From CTSOIL-112 sp964293815 (lineage in GTDB: Bacteria > Pseudomonadota > Gammaproteobacteria > Burkholderiales > Burkholderiaceae): 33,645 bases of DNA. This document shows positions 1 through 6,786 of the stretch, piece after piece (positions within the stretch are counted from its first letter, which is position 1; each line of letters starts with the position of its first letter). The DNA lies in contig CAXYYC010000027.1 of NCBI GenBank assembly GCA_964293815.1, positions 1 to 33,645 on the forward strand, written 5' to 3'. The notes beneath the pieces were generated by a model, which saw only the letters and a program-made list of their open reading frames with translations, was not told the origin of the DNA and searched no databases. Made by a program: the position numbers and the translations under genes.

Positions 1-55
1 ATCGGCTAACATGAAATTAGCCGCTTAAACTGTCCGTTGAAACGAGGGCAGATCA
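1..55 (+). mobile_element. Right end of an IS3-like insertion sequence
   Basis: Bases 31-55 match, with 22 of 25 identities, the reverse complement of bases 33591-33615 at the other edge of the window. The shared core is CGAGGGCAGATCA, so the two edges look like the right and left terminal inverted repeats of one IS type. The termini are TG...CA, as in the IS3 family. A short frame (SANMKLAA then stop at 26-28) just inside the repeat is probably the transposase C-terminus. Family assignment is inferred from end structure only, because the transposase body lies outside the window. Confidence 0.75.
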
Positions 56-1438
56 GGTGGCTATATCACGCAAGCGCAATTGGCCGGCTTGACCCAACAA
101 TCCGTGGTGGATTTTGTGACGCAGGTGGCGAAAGTGTCGCTTCTGAGTGGTAGTCAATATGTCATGGTGCAAAATCTGCCGGATTTGGGCGCAACGCCGT
201 ATTTAAAAAGTTTGGGACCTGTGGCAGCAGCAGGCGCAACTCAGTTGGCACAGGGCTTTAATGCTGGTGTGATCCAAGGTCTGACGAAAACTGGTGTGAG
301 CGTGGTCTTGCTCGATAATTACAGCTTGATTTCCGAAGTAGTGGCCAATCCGACGGCTTATGGCTTTACCAATGCGACCGGCGTAGCGTGTACCGTCAGC
401 TCGTCCTTGTTCTGTTCGAGCAATACTTTGGTCAGCCCAGACGCCGCCAGCACCTATGTATTTGCCGATGGTGTGCATCCGACCACGGCGGCGCAAAAAC
501 TCAGCGCGCAGTACGCTTTGTCCGTGCTCAAAGCACCTGCGCAAGCCGGTGTCGTTGGCGCGGCCGCGATGTCCGCTGGTCAACGTTACGCACAACGCTT
601 GATGAGCTATGCGCCGAATGTCGGCGATCAAGCGTGGCACGCATTCGCGGATGCGGGTTACAGCAAAACCGAATTTGGTCAAGCCGATAGCAAAAACAAA
701 TACCTGCTGGTCGGCGCGGATCGCCGCATCAGTGCGGGCAATGCACATACCGGTTTGACTTTGGGTTACGACCGCGCCTCGGGTGATTTGGGTACAGCGG
801 CAGGCGAATTTAATCTGAAAGAAACCAGCGTTGGCGCCTATGTGGGCAAAAAAGGCGAGCAGGGCGCCATCATGGGCTATGTGCGCTATGGTCGTCTGAG
901 CGCAGACATTGACCGCAACATCGCGCTGGGCGCGGCCAACCGCACCGAATCTGGTTCAAGCAAGGGTACGCACTACACCATTGGCTTCCAAGGCAATTTG
1001 GTCGTGGGAACCTTGGCCAATGGCAAAGTACAACACGGCCCAGTGGGCGGATTTGCCTATGAAAAAATGCGTTTGGATGGCTATGACGAGGTGGGCAATA
1101 CCAGCACCGCCATGAGTTTTGGTGAACAAAAGCGTGAAGGCATGGTCGCCAGTCTGGGCTATCAACTGCGCGGTGATTTTGGCAAAGTCAAACCATACGC
1201 AACGGTACGCTATGAAGTCGATGCAACCGATGCGGACAACATCAAAGCGCGTCTGAAATCCGCACCAACCAGTTTTGGCACAGTGGCGCCAAAAGCCGAC
1301 AACGGCCTGCGTGTGCAAGTGGGCACGCAGATTGATTTGGCCAAAAATGTCAATTTACTGATTGGCGCTGAACGCACTTTTGGCAAAGATTCTGGGCAAG
1401 AAACTGCGGTCAATCTCGGTGTCAACGCTCGATTCTAA
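56..1438 (+). pseudogene. Truncated GDSL-type esterase autotransporter (5' end lost to IS)
   Basis: This is the C-terminal 460 residues of a GDSL lipase/esterase fused to an autotransporter beta-barrel. The frame runs open up to the IS junction at 55/56 (GGYITQAQLAGL...) without its own start or ribosome site. The remaining esterase part keeps a V-Q-N-L-P-D-L-G block and the DGVHP motif (residues 138-142 of the fragment), which in this family supplies the catalytic Asp and His. The GDS nucleophile block would lie upstream and is missing. From about residue 180 there is a barrel with alternating Gly/aromatic strands, ending in the terminal Phe typical of outer-membrane barrels. EstA-like proteins of this design are surface-anchored esterases. 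Without signal peptide and nucleophile this copy should be inactive unless the IS supplies expression. A downstream internal TTG at 80 is not a credible start. Confidence 0.85.
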
Positions 1439-1460
1439 TTAGTTACACCGCCAAAAACAA

Positions 1461-1494
1461 AAACCCTCGCTCAAGGTAATGGCGAGGGTTTTTT
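1461..1494. terminator. Bidirectional rho-independent terminator
   Basis: A 10 bp stem (AAACCCTCGC at 1461-1470 pairing with GCGAGGGTTT at 1482-1491) has an 11 nt loop, with a T run to the right and an A run to the left. It can end transcription of the esterase fragment on the plus strand and of the convergent MFS gene on the minus strand. Confidence 0.85.
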
Positions 1495-1537
1495 ATTGCG
1501 CCGCGTTTCACTCCAGCCCTTAAAGGTGTCGGAGGTA

Positions 1538-2800
1538 TTAAAGTTGCCGGAGGCGTCGGGCGCGCACCGTGCCATAGGCAAACCATGCGTACGCCAGAAT
1601 ATTACACAGCGCGACCCAGCCAAATACCGCGCGATAGGCATTCGTCTCGCCCCAGCCCTGTGCTTTGAGCACATCAATCAGACCGCCAATACCCCATTGC
1701 CAAAAAAACGCACCCACAAACAGCAATAGATTAAACGCCGTCATCACGCGGCCCGCCTGATGCGGCGGGACGGTCAAGCCCAGTGCGGGCTGAGACAATG
1801 AAATCACCGTGGCAAAACCACAAAACAAGGCGAATGCCCACCAACCGGCGTGTGCGCCGAGCGCAGAGATGAGCATCAGCACCATCCAACTCAGCGGCAA
1901 TCCACAGATAATCAAACGATCCGCCGAAATACGGCGGCGCGTCAGAATCGGATTGACCACGCCCCACAGCCAAAACACGATGAGCGTGGTCAAATTAATG
2001 GCGAATAAACCATTGGCCGCCTGAATAGGCGAGTATCCGGCCACGCGGGTCATCCACGGCCCCGCCCACAGCGTCTGAATGGCAATCACGCCACCGTAAT
2101 TCACCAAGGCCAACGGCGCCAGTCGCCAAAAATACGCATGATGCCAGATAAAGCGATAATCCTCGGCGAACGAAGTTTTCGTGACCGCGCTGGTCGAACG
2201 GCGGTTGTGCCAAACGGGTACGCGCCACCACACCCCGAGCATCGCCAGCAGAAACAAGCCCGCTAAACCCACAAACACCATGCGCCAACCAATCAACGGC
2301 AATGCATACTGCACCGGCACGGTGGCAAATAGCAAGCCGAACGAGCCGGCCATCAGCATCCACGCGTTACTGCGCAATTGCGTGTGCGGCTCAAACCATG
2401 TGCGATAGCCGGTCAACGGCGCCATCAGGCACGCGCTCACACCGATGCCGCCCAAAAAACGCGCAAACAGCAAAGACCAAAAACCCTGCGCAAAAGCAAA
2501 CGCCAAACAACTGCCCACTGCCAGTACCAATAACACCATCAGCACATCACGCGGGCCGAGTCGGTCGAGCCAACGTCCCAATGGCAACTGCATACCGGCA
2601 AAGCCAAAAAAATACACGCCGGCGAGCAAACCCAATTGTCCCGCGCTCAAGGACAGCTCCTGCGTCAAGACCGGCGCAAGCGTGCCGGTCACGCCGCGCA
2701 TCACGGTGGAGAGAAAATAGCCAAATGCCAATACAGCAAAAATCACCATCGCGCGGCTGGACGGTATTTTGTTTGGGGGTGTCGTTGATGGATGCGTCAT
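1538..2800 (-). CDS. Major facilitator superfamily transporter
   Basis: This is a 420-residue polytopic membrane protein with the length and about 12 hydrophobic segments of an MFS carrier. The loop 2-3 signature (motif A) is clear as GRWLDRLGPRDVL at about residues 75-87. An N-terminal soluble stretch of about 15 residues precedes the first membrane segment, and a central basic loop near residue 200 (WHNRRSTSAVTK) separates the two six-helix halves. The substrate cannot be told from sequence. It ends close to the bidirectional terminator and converges on the esterase fragment. Upstream, about 110 bp containing a 19 bp palindrome separates it from the DUF2804 gene on the same strand, so it may be transcribed alone. 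The start ATG at 2800 precedes a plausible N-terminus and no better start is visible. Confidence 0.88.
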   Translation of the reverse strand: MTHPSTTPPNKIPSSRAMVIFAVLAFGYFLSTVMRGVTGTLAPVLTQELSLSAGQLGLLAGVYFFGFAGMQLPLGRWLDRLGPRDVLMVLLVLAVGSCLAFAFAQGFWSLLFARFLGGIGVSACLMAPLTGYRTWFEPHTQLRSNAWMLMAGSFGLLFATVPVQYALPLIGWRMVFVGLAGLFLLAMLGVWWRVPVWHNRRSTSAVTKTSFAEDYRFIWHHAYFWRLAPLALVNYGGVIAIQTLWAGPWMTRVAGYSPIQAANGLFAINLTTLIVFWLWGVVNPILTRRRISADRLIICGLPLSWMVLMLISALGAHAGWWAFALFCGFATVISLSQPALGLTVPPHQAGRVMTAFNLLLFVGAFFWQWGIGGLIDVLKAQGWGETNAYRAVFGWVALCNILAYAWFAYGTVRARRLRQL

Positions 2801-2825
2801 GAGCAGTAGATGGGTTCAATGTAGA

Positions 2826-2844
2826 GGCGGATTTCAAATCCGCC
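2826..2844. repeat. 19 bp perfect intergenic palindrome
   Basis: GGCGGATTT and AAATCCGCC flank a single C. The arms are GC-rich and no T run follows on either strand, so this is not a standard terminator. It resembles the short dispersed intergenic palindromes (REP-like) of many proteobacteria, but only one copy is present here. Confidence 0.5.
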
Positions 2845-2910
2845 CTTACGATGTTCAAACAATATTCAAAATGATTCTATGGCCTATGGGCTAATATTTT
2901 CCACAGCGAT

Positions 2911-3987
2911 TTACCACAGCGCACGATGCTGCTCAACCACGCCCATGCCGGTGAGTGTATGCTCACTACCGTCCTCATCGCGCCATACGCCGTGAAATGC
3001 ACCGAACGGCTGCGTAAAATCACTGGCCAAAACGCCCAAATGGATGGCTTCGCTGCGCGCGCCCTCGGGCACGAACTGCATGTCCAGTCGTCCGTCCGCA
3101 GAACGGATGCGCCACGGCTGCATGGTGTCGTGCGGGTTGTAATCAAAAATAGCTTGCGGCATGGCAATGGCCGTTACCTGCTCTGCGTTCCCCAGCCAAA
3201 CGGCGTTTTCCAAACCATTGAGCGTCTGCGCCACCAGATTACCCGAAAGTTGCCTGCCATCGTCCAATTGGCCTGTCCAACTCGCCCACTGCCACAGCGT
3301 GCTGCGCGGCGGATAGCCGAGGGTGAAATCAAATACGCCGCTGATGCCTTTGACCTCGTGTTGCACGCCGTTGATGCGTAGCCGCAGTTGCGCGGGCGTA
3401 CCGGTTAATTTGTGTGTGTAGTGAAACGGACGGCGGCTTTTCGCTCGTGCGCTGCTCGGCGGATTATTCAATGCGCTGATGCTTGCGCCGTTGTCGAATA
3501 GTTCAAACCCAACCTCCAGATCAGCGCTGTTAAACTCAAACTGCCAACCCGCTGTTTGCGTCCGCGGACGGATGCGCCATGATTTTTGACCGCTGGTGAA
3601 TGACCACGGCGCAGTCGGTGAGGGCTGAAAGTTCGCAGGAAATACGAGCGGACGCATGGCGGTATGCTCGGTGAATTGGCGGGTTTCGCGGTCAAAAATA
3701 TAGATGAATGCGCTACCGATCAGTCCCGCGTCAATAATCGCACAGCCGATAATCCAACGCTCGCTGAAGACACCGCCGTAGAGCCAGCTTTTGCGTTGCA
3801 GGCGGCGACGCGACAGCAGGCCGCCGTTGCCGTCCCAATGCGCGGTGTTTAAATCAGCAATCGGTGCAGAAAAACGTCCGGCAGATACGACCCGCGTCAT
3901 GCCGTTTTGCTCACATTGCAAAGCAGATGGCGCGCTGGAGAACCCGTTGATTGAAGGATTGAGCGGGGTATTTTGTGGATGATTCAT
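2911..3987 (-). CDS. DUF2804 family protein
   Basis: This 358-residue soluble protein has no signal peptide. The pattern of a conserved N-terminal F-x-P-I-x-D-L-N region, a RRRLQRKSW-LYGGVFSERW segment, a central HYTHKL and a WQWASWTGQLDDGR block resembles the DUF2804 family, a lipocalin-like beta-rich fold with no established biochemical role. The assignment comes from remembered family features and is only moderately certain. The frame extends upstream to an ATG at 4038, overlapping the Dabb gene by 23 bp. I chose the ATG at 3987 because it leaves a 28 bp gap, though neither start has a strong ribosome site. The gene follows the Dabb protein on the same strand and may be co-transcribed with it. 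Confidence 0.7.
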   Translation of the reverse strand: MNHPQNTPLNPSINGFSSAPSALQCEQNGMTRVVSAGRFSAPIADLNTAHWDGNGGLLSRRRLQRKSWLYGGVFSERWIIGCAIIDAGLIGSAFIYIFDRETRQFTEHTAMRPLVFPANFQPSPTAPWSFTSGQKSWRIRPRTQTAGWQFEFNSADLEVGFELFDNGASISALNNPPSSARAKSRRPFHYTHKLTGTPAQLRLRINGVQHEVKGISGVFDFTLGYPPRSTLWQWASWTGQLDDGRQLSGNLVAQTLNGLENAVWLGNAEQVTAIAMPQAIFDYNPHDTMQPWRIRSADGRLDMQFVPEGARSEAIHLGVLASDFTQPFGAFHGVWRDEDGSEHTLTGMGVVEQHRALW

Positions 3988-4015
3988 CGTGAAAATCTGT
4001 GTGGATTCGGGCGAA

Positions 4016-4318
4016 TTAGGCTTCGTAATCAACGACATAACGCTCGCTGATGACTTCTTTGATAAACGCCACGATCGCTTGATGCAGCGGATGTGCGGCG
4101 TAGGATTTCAGCGCCGCTGGGTCGGGAAACTCGGAGTACAACACGACATCCATACTGCTGTCAGTTGCCAAAACATCAATGCCGACTTCGATGGCAAGCA
4201 ACCCGTCGATCTGGCCGCGCAGGGCTTCGAGTTTGCTTTTCATAAGTTGCGCGTTGGTGGCTTTGTCGTTACCAAGGGCGTGCTCTTTGAGCCGCCACAT
4301 CACGATGTGTTTGATCAT
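4016..4318 (-). CDS. Dabb (stress-responsive A/B barrel) domain protein
   Basis: This 100-residue protein begins MIKHIVMWRLKEHA, the typical opening of Dabb ferredoxin-like alpha/beta barrel proteins. It continues through the expected middle strand (DVVLYSEFPDPAAL) and ends with HPLHQAIVAFIKEV. Family members are small dimers, often stress-induced in plants and of mostly unknown role in bacteria. The frame is open upstream to 4378, but the ATG at 4318 sits exactly where the domain starts, so the longer reading is not needed. It is the first of two minus-strand genes, with DUF2804 28 bp downstream. Confidence 0.85.
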   Translation of the reverse strand: MIKHIVMWRLKEHALGNDKATNAQLMKSKLEALRGQIDGLLAIEVGIDVLATDSSMDVVLYSEFPDPAALKSYAAHPLHQAIVAFIKEVISERYVVDYEA

Positions 4319-4485
4319 GAATGTCTCATATTTGGGTGGGTGAAAGGGTTTGGCTGAACTATAGGTGAATTGAACCAAAAAGTAAATCGCGAGGTGATTT
4401 AGGTGATGTGGCTCCGATGTTTCATTTTCTCAATTCGCATGATCTCGCGTGACCACAAGCTGGCGTTCCAGTAAAATGGTACACC

Positions 4486-5436
4486 ATGAGCCATTCATCC
4501 GCCCGTTCCCGTTCACATAAAATCGCACCGCCACTGCCCATGCGCAACGGCGTCAAGCCCAGTTATCTGTGCTTGCCGCACGATGCGCGCTATGTTGGCG
4601 GCAGTTTGTTGGATTTTTTGTGCGAACGCTTTCCGTTTGTGGATGAGCGCGGTTGGCGCGCACGGCTTAACAGTGGTTTTGTGGCGGCGGCAGATGGGAC
4701 GATTTTGTCCGAACACGCGCGATATTGCGCGGGTGAAACGATTTATTATTACCGCGAAATCAGCCGCGAGGACGAGCCGCGCATTCCGTTTGACGAAACG
4801 ATTTTGCACGTCGATGAACATTTAATCGTGGTGGACAAACCGCATTTTTTGCCGGTGATTCCGAGCGGGCGATTTTTGCGCGAAACCTTGCTCACGCGTC
4901 TGCGTTTGCGTCCTGAATTGCAACACCTCAATGTCGCTGACATCACGCCGATTCATCGCCTCGATAAAGACACCGCCGGTGTGATGCTGCTCTCGCACAA
5001 TCGTGCTACGCGCGGCGCGTATCAGAGCCTGTTTCAATCGCGCGCCGTGAGCAAAGTCTACGAAGCCATCGCGACGACGCGCATGGATTTGAACTATCCT
5101 GTGGACGTCAGTTCGCGCATGGTGCGTGGCGAGCAGTTTTACTTGACGCAGGAGGTGGAGGGCGAGCCGAATGCGTTTACCACGGTGGAATTGATCGAGA
5201 ATCGCGGCGCCTATAGCCTCTACCGCCTGCACCCCGAAACCGGCAAAAAGCACCAGTTGCGCGTACACATGATGCGCCTCGGTATGCCGCTGTTGAACGA
5301 TGGTTTGTATCCCGTTCCCACGCCGATGGAAGTGGTGGATTACGATAAACCGCTGAAGTTACTTGCGCGCAGTATTGCGTTTGATGATCCGTTGAGTGGC
5401 GAAAGGCGGTGGTTTGAGAGTGAGCAATATTTATAA
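4486..5436 (+). CDS. RluA-family pseudouridine synthase
   Basis: This 316-residue enzyme should isomerise uridine to pseudouridine in rRNA or tRNA. The family motif HRLDKDTAGV places the catalytic aspartate at residue 160. A second conserved block, HPETGKKHQLRVHM, is near residue 255. The N-terminal 80 residues hold an S4-like region (LLDFLCERFPFVDERGWRARLNSG). The subgroup opening with MRNGV-PSYLCLP is common in beta- and gammaproteobacteria, where it is annotated as an RluA/RluE-like synthase without a settled target position. The start ATG at 4486 lies just downstream of the gap from the divergent Dabb gene, and no strong ribosome site is seen. An internal ATG at residue 19 (MRNGVKPS) is an alternative start. 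Confidence 0.88.
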   Translation: MSHSSARSRSHKIAPPLPMRNGVKPSYLCLPHDARYVGGSLLDFLCERFPFVDERGWRARLNSGFVAAADGTILSEHARYCAGETIYYYREISREDEPRIPFDETILHVDEHLIVVDKPHFLPVIPSGRFLRETLLTRLRLRPELQHLNVADITPIHRLDKDTAGVMLLSHNRATRGAYQSLFQSRAVSKVYEAIATTRMDLNYPVDVSSRMVRGEQFYLTQEVEGEPNAFTTVELIENRGAYSLYRLHPETGKKHQLRVHMMRLGMPLLNDGLYPVPTPMEVVDYDKPLKLLARSIAFDDPLSGERRWFESEQYL

Positions 5437-5450
5437 ATGTTTATCAGATG

Positions 5451-5834
5451 TTACCAATGTAATTTGATTTGTCCATTGCTCAATTGCTCCAGAATGTTTT
5501 CCGATATACCTATTTTGAATAGGTGTACGGTAATATTTGAGGGGATAGGATCATATTGAAAGTACTCTCCATACGTAATAAAAGAGACAAATTGTCCGTC
5601 AATGCTAAACTGTTTAGCCGATAGGCTACAGGTGTAGTCAATTCGAATATCTGCATGCCAAAATTGTTCAGACGCATTGAACTGATAATGTTTGATACTG
5701 ACTTTTGGGCTAAAACCAAACAGACAACCACAGATTTCGCGGGCACGCTCTGTTAAGTAGGCATGAACAGATTGCCAATCACGTTCATGTACCAGATTAA
5801 GAGGAAACTCTTTTTGCTGATGTTCAAAAGGCAT
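5451..5834 (-). CDS. Hypothetical protein, AT-rich
   Basis: I do not recognise this protein. It is 127 residues long, soluble, rich in aromatic residues, with no signal peptide or membrane helix. The C-terminal half alternates polar and hydrophobic residues (ADIRIDYTC, QFVSFITYGEYF, ITVHLFKIG), suggesting a small beta-rich domain. The ATG at 5834 is preceded by AAAGGTGG, a good ribosome site. The frame also runs to a TTG at 5909, which is less likely. Its base composition is clearly more AT-rich than the flanking pseudouridine synthase and yjbR genes. It is divergent from the XRE regulator at 5985, and the pair may have been acquired together. Confidence 0.65.
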   Translation of the reverse strand: MPFEHQQKEFPLNLVHERDWQSVHAYLTERAREICGCLFGFSPKVSIKHYQFNASEQFWHADIRIDYTCSLSAKQFSIDGQFVSFITYGEYFQYDPIPSNITVHLFKIGISENILEQLSNGQIKLHW

Positions 5835-5919
5835 ATTCCACCTTTGCGGATCATTATTTTTATTGCTACACCATGATTTAAATATTGATTGTATGTTAAA
5901 AACCACCAAAAAAGCAAAC

Positions 5920-5938
5920 TATAATTATCTAAAAGATA
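5920..5938 (+). promoter_or_regulatory. Putative promoter -10 and operator of the XRE gene
   Basis: A consensus TATAAT lies at 5920-5925. Immediately after it is the inverted repeat TATCT-aaa-AGATA (5926-5938), which sits about where transcription would start. An inverted repeat overlapping the start site in front of a small XRE repressor suggests autoregulation. The -35 region is weak (TTAAAA near 5896). Confidence 0.4.
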
Positions 5939-5984
5939 TTGATAGATTGTTGTTTGATGCTGATTTACTGCGCATACTCAATTT

Positions 5985-6227
5985 ATGAACAACTCAGCGC
6001 AAACTCATCCTGTACGTCATATTTTTGCGAATAATGTGCGTAAAATTAGACGATATAGAGAATTATCCCAAGAAACATTGGCTTTTGAAGCCAAAGTCAG
6101 TCGAGTGTATATTGGCGATGTTGAACGTGGAGCACGAGCCGTATCCATTGATGTAATGGGACGCATTGCTGATGCGCTTAAGATTTCTGTCGCCAGTTTA
6201 GTGAGTAACGATTGTCCGATTGAATAG
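5985..6227 (+). CDS. Small XRE-family helix-turn-helix regulator
   Basis: This 80-residue protein is almost entirely one lambda-repressor-like HTH domain. The signature runs from FANNVRKIRRYRELSQETLA through the recognition region VSRVYIGDVERGARAVSID to the last helix, MGRIADALKISVASL. It has no extra catalytic or multimerisation domain. Such single-domain proteins regulate neighbouring genes, restriction-modification (C proteins) or toxin-antitoxin pairs. The ERG and DVMGRIADAL pattern is like C proteins and conjugative-element regulators. The only divergent neighbour is the unknown 127-residue gene. The 150 bp between them contains a TATAAT and an inverted repeat. The AT-rich composition matches its divergent neighbour. 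Confidence 0.88.
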   Translation: MNNSAQTHPVRHIFANNVRKIRRYRELSQETLAFEAKVSRVYIGDVERGARAVSIDVMGRIADALKISVASLVSNDCPIE

Positions 6228-6256
6228 TTCAGTGATCTATGCAGACTAACAACGGA

Positions 6257-6619
6257 TTAGGGGCGTGACTCTAATTGCATACGTATCACTTTGGGTAAAC
6301 TGTTGTAAATCAAATCATACGAATGCGTCACCCACTCGCGTACGAGTTCATCGTTTAATTCCGCTGTCAATTTCACCGTATTCCAATACCGTTTATTCAT
6401 GTGGTAGCCCGCTGTGACATGCGCAGGGTGGGTGTCGCGCAGATGCAGCGCGAGATTGGGCTCGCATTTGAGGTTCAGGCGCATGGGTTCTTCTGTCCAC
6501 GCAAGTAGCGCAAACATTTTGCCTTCGAGTTTGTAGACCAGTACTTCTGGGCCGAACGGCATTTCCTCGACGCTGGCGGGGAAGCTGAGCAGATAGCTGC
6601 GCCAATCTTCAAGGTTCAT
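6257..6619 (-). CDS. MmcQ/YjbR family protein
   Basis: This 120-residue YjbR-type protein has a double-wing fold sometimes listed as DNA-binding but without a firm function. Family marks are the opening YLLSFPASVEEMPFGPEVLVYKLEGKMFALL, the LNLKCEP stretch, and the closing HMNKRYWNTVKL followed by WVTHSYDLIYNSLPK. Its ATG overlaps the TGA of ccoS (positions 6616-6619), so translation is probably coupled. That makes it the last gene of the pdxA-rsmA-ccoI-ccoS run. A link to cytochrome oxidase maturation is suggested only by position. Confidence 0.88.
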   Translation of the reverse strand: MNLEDWRSYLLSFPASVEEMPFGPEVLVYKLEGKMFALLAWTEEPMRLNLKCEPNLALHLRDTHPAHVTAGYHMNKRYWNTVKLTAELNDELVREWVTHSYDLIYNSLPKVIRMQLESRP

Positions 6620-6780
6620 GATTTTTTGTCCGGATGTACGCTGTCGTCATCGTGCAAAATTTCATCGCCGTATTTTTCTACGTCTTCAAATTGACCGCGA
6701 TCCACCGCCCACCAAATGAAGTAGATGATGGCAAAGACGAGCAATAGGCTGAGTGGGATGAGTAAAAATAGGATGTCCAT
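6616..6780 (-). CDS. ccoS: cbb3-type cytochrome oxidase maturation protein CcoS
   Basis: This is a 54-residue membrane protein. It starts MDILFLLIPLSLLLVF, giving one N-terminal transmembrane helix, followed by WWAVDRGQFEDVEKYG and an acidic tail. The short length, the W-x-V-x-x-G-Q-F-[ED]-D-[LV]-E motif and its position 6 bp after ccoI identify CcoS (FixS). CcoS is needed for cofactor insertion into cbb3 oxidase, and its loss gives enzyme lacking heme and copper. The stop overlaps the start of the yjbR gene by 4 bp. Confidence 0.92.
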   Translation of the reverse strand: MDILFLLIPLSLLLVFAIIYFIWWAVDRGQFEDVEKYGDEILHDDDSVHPDKKS

Positions 6781-6786
6781 AGGTGC

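Noticed and set aside
6228..6256. Terminator between the XRE and yjbR genes
   Set aside because: No stem with a T run is visible in these 29 bases.
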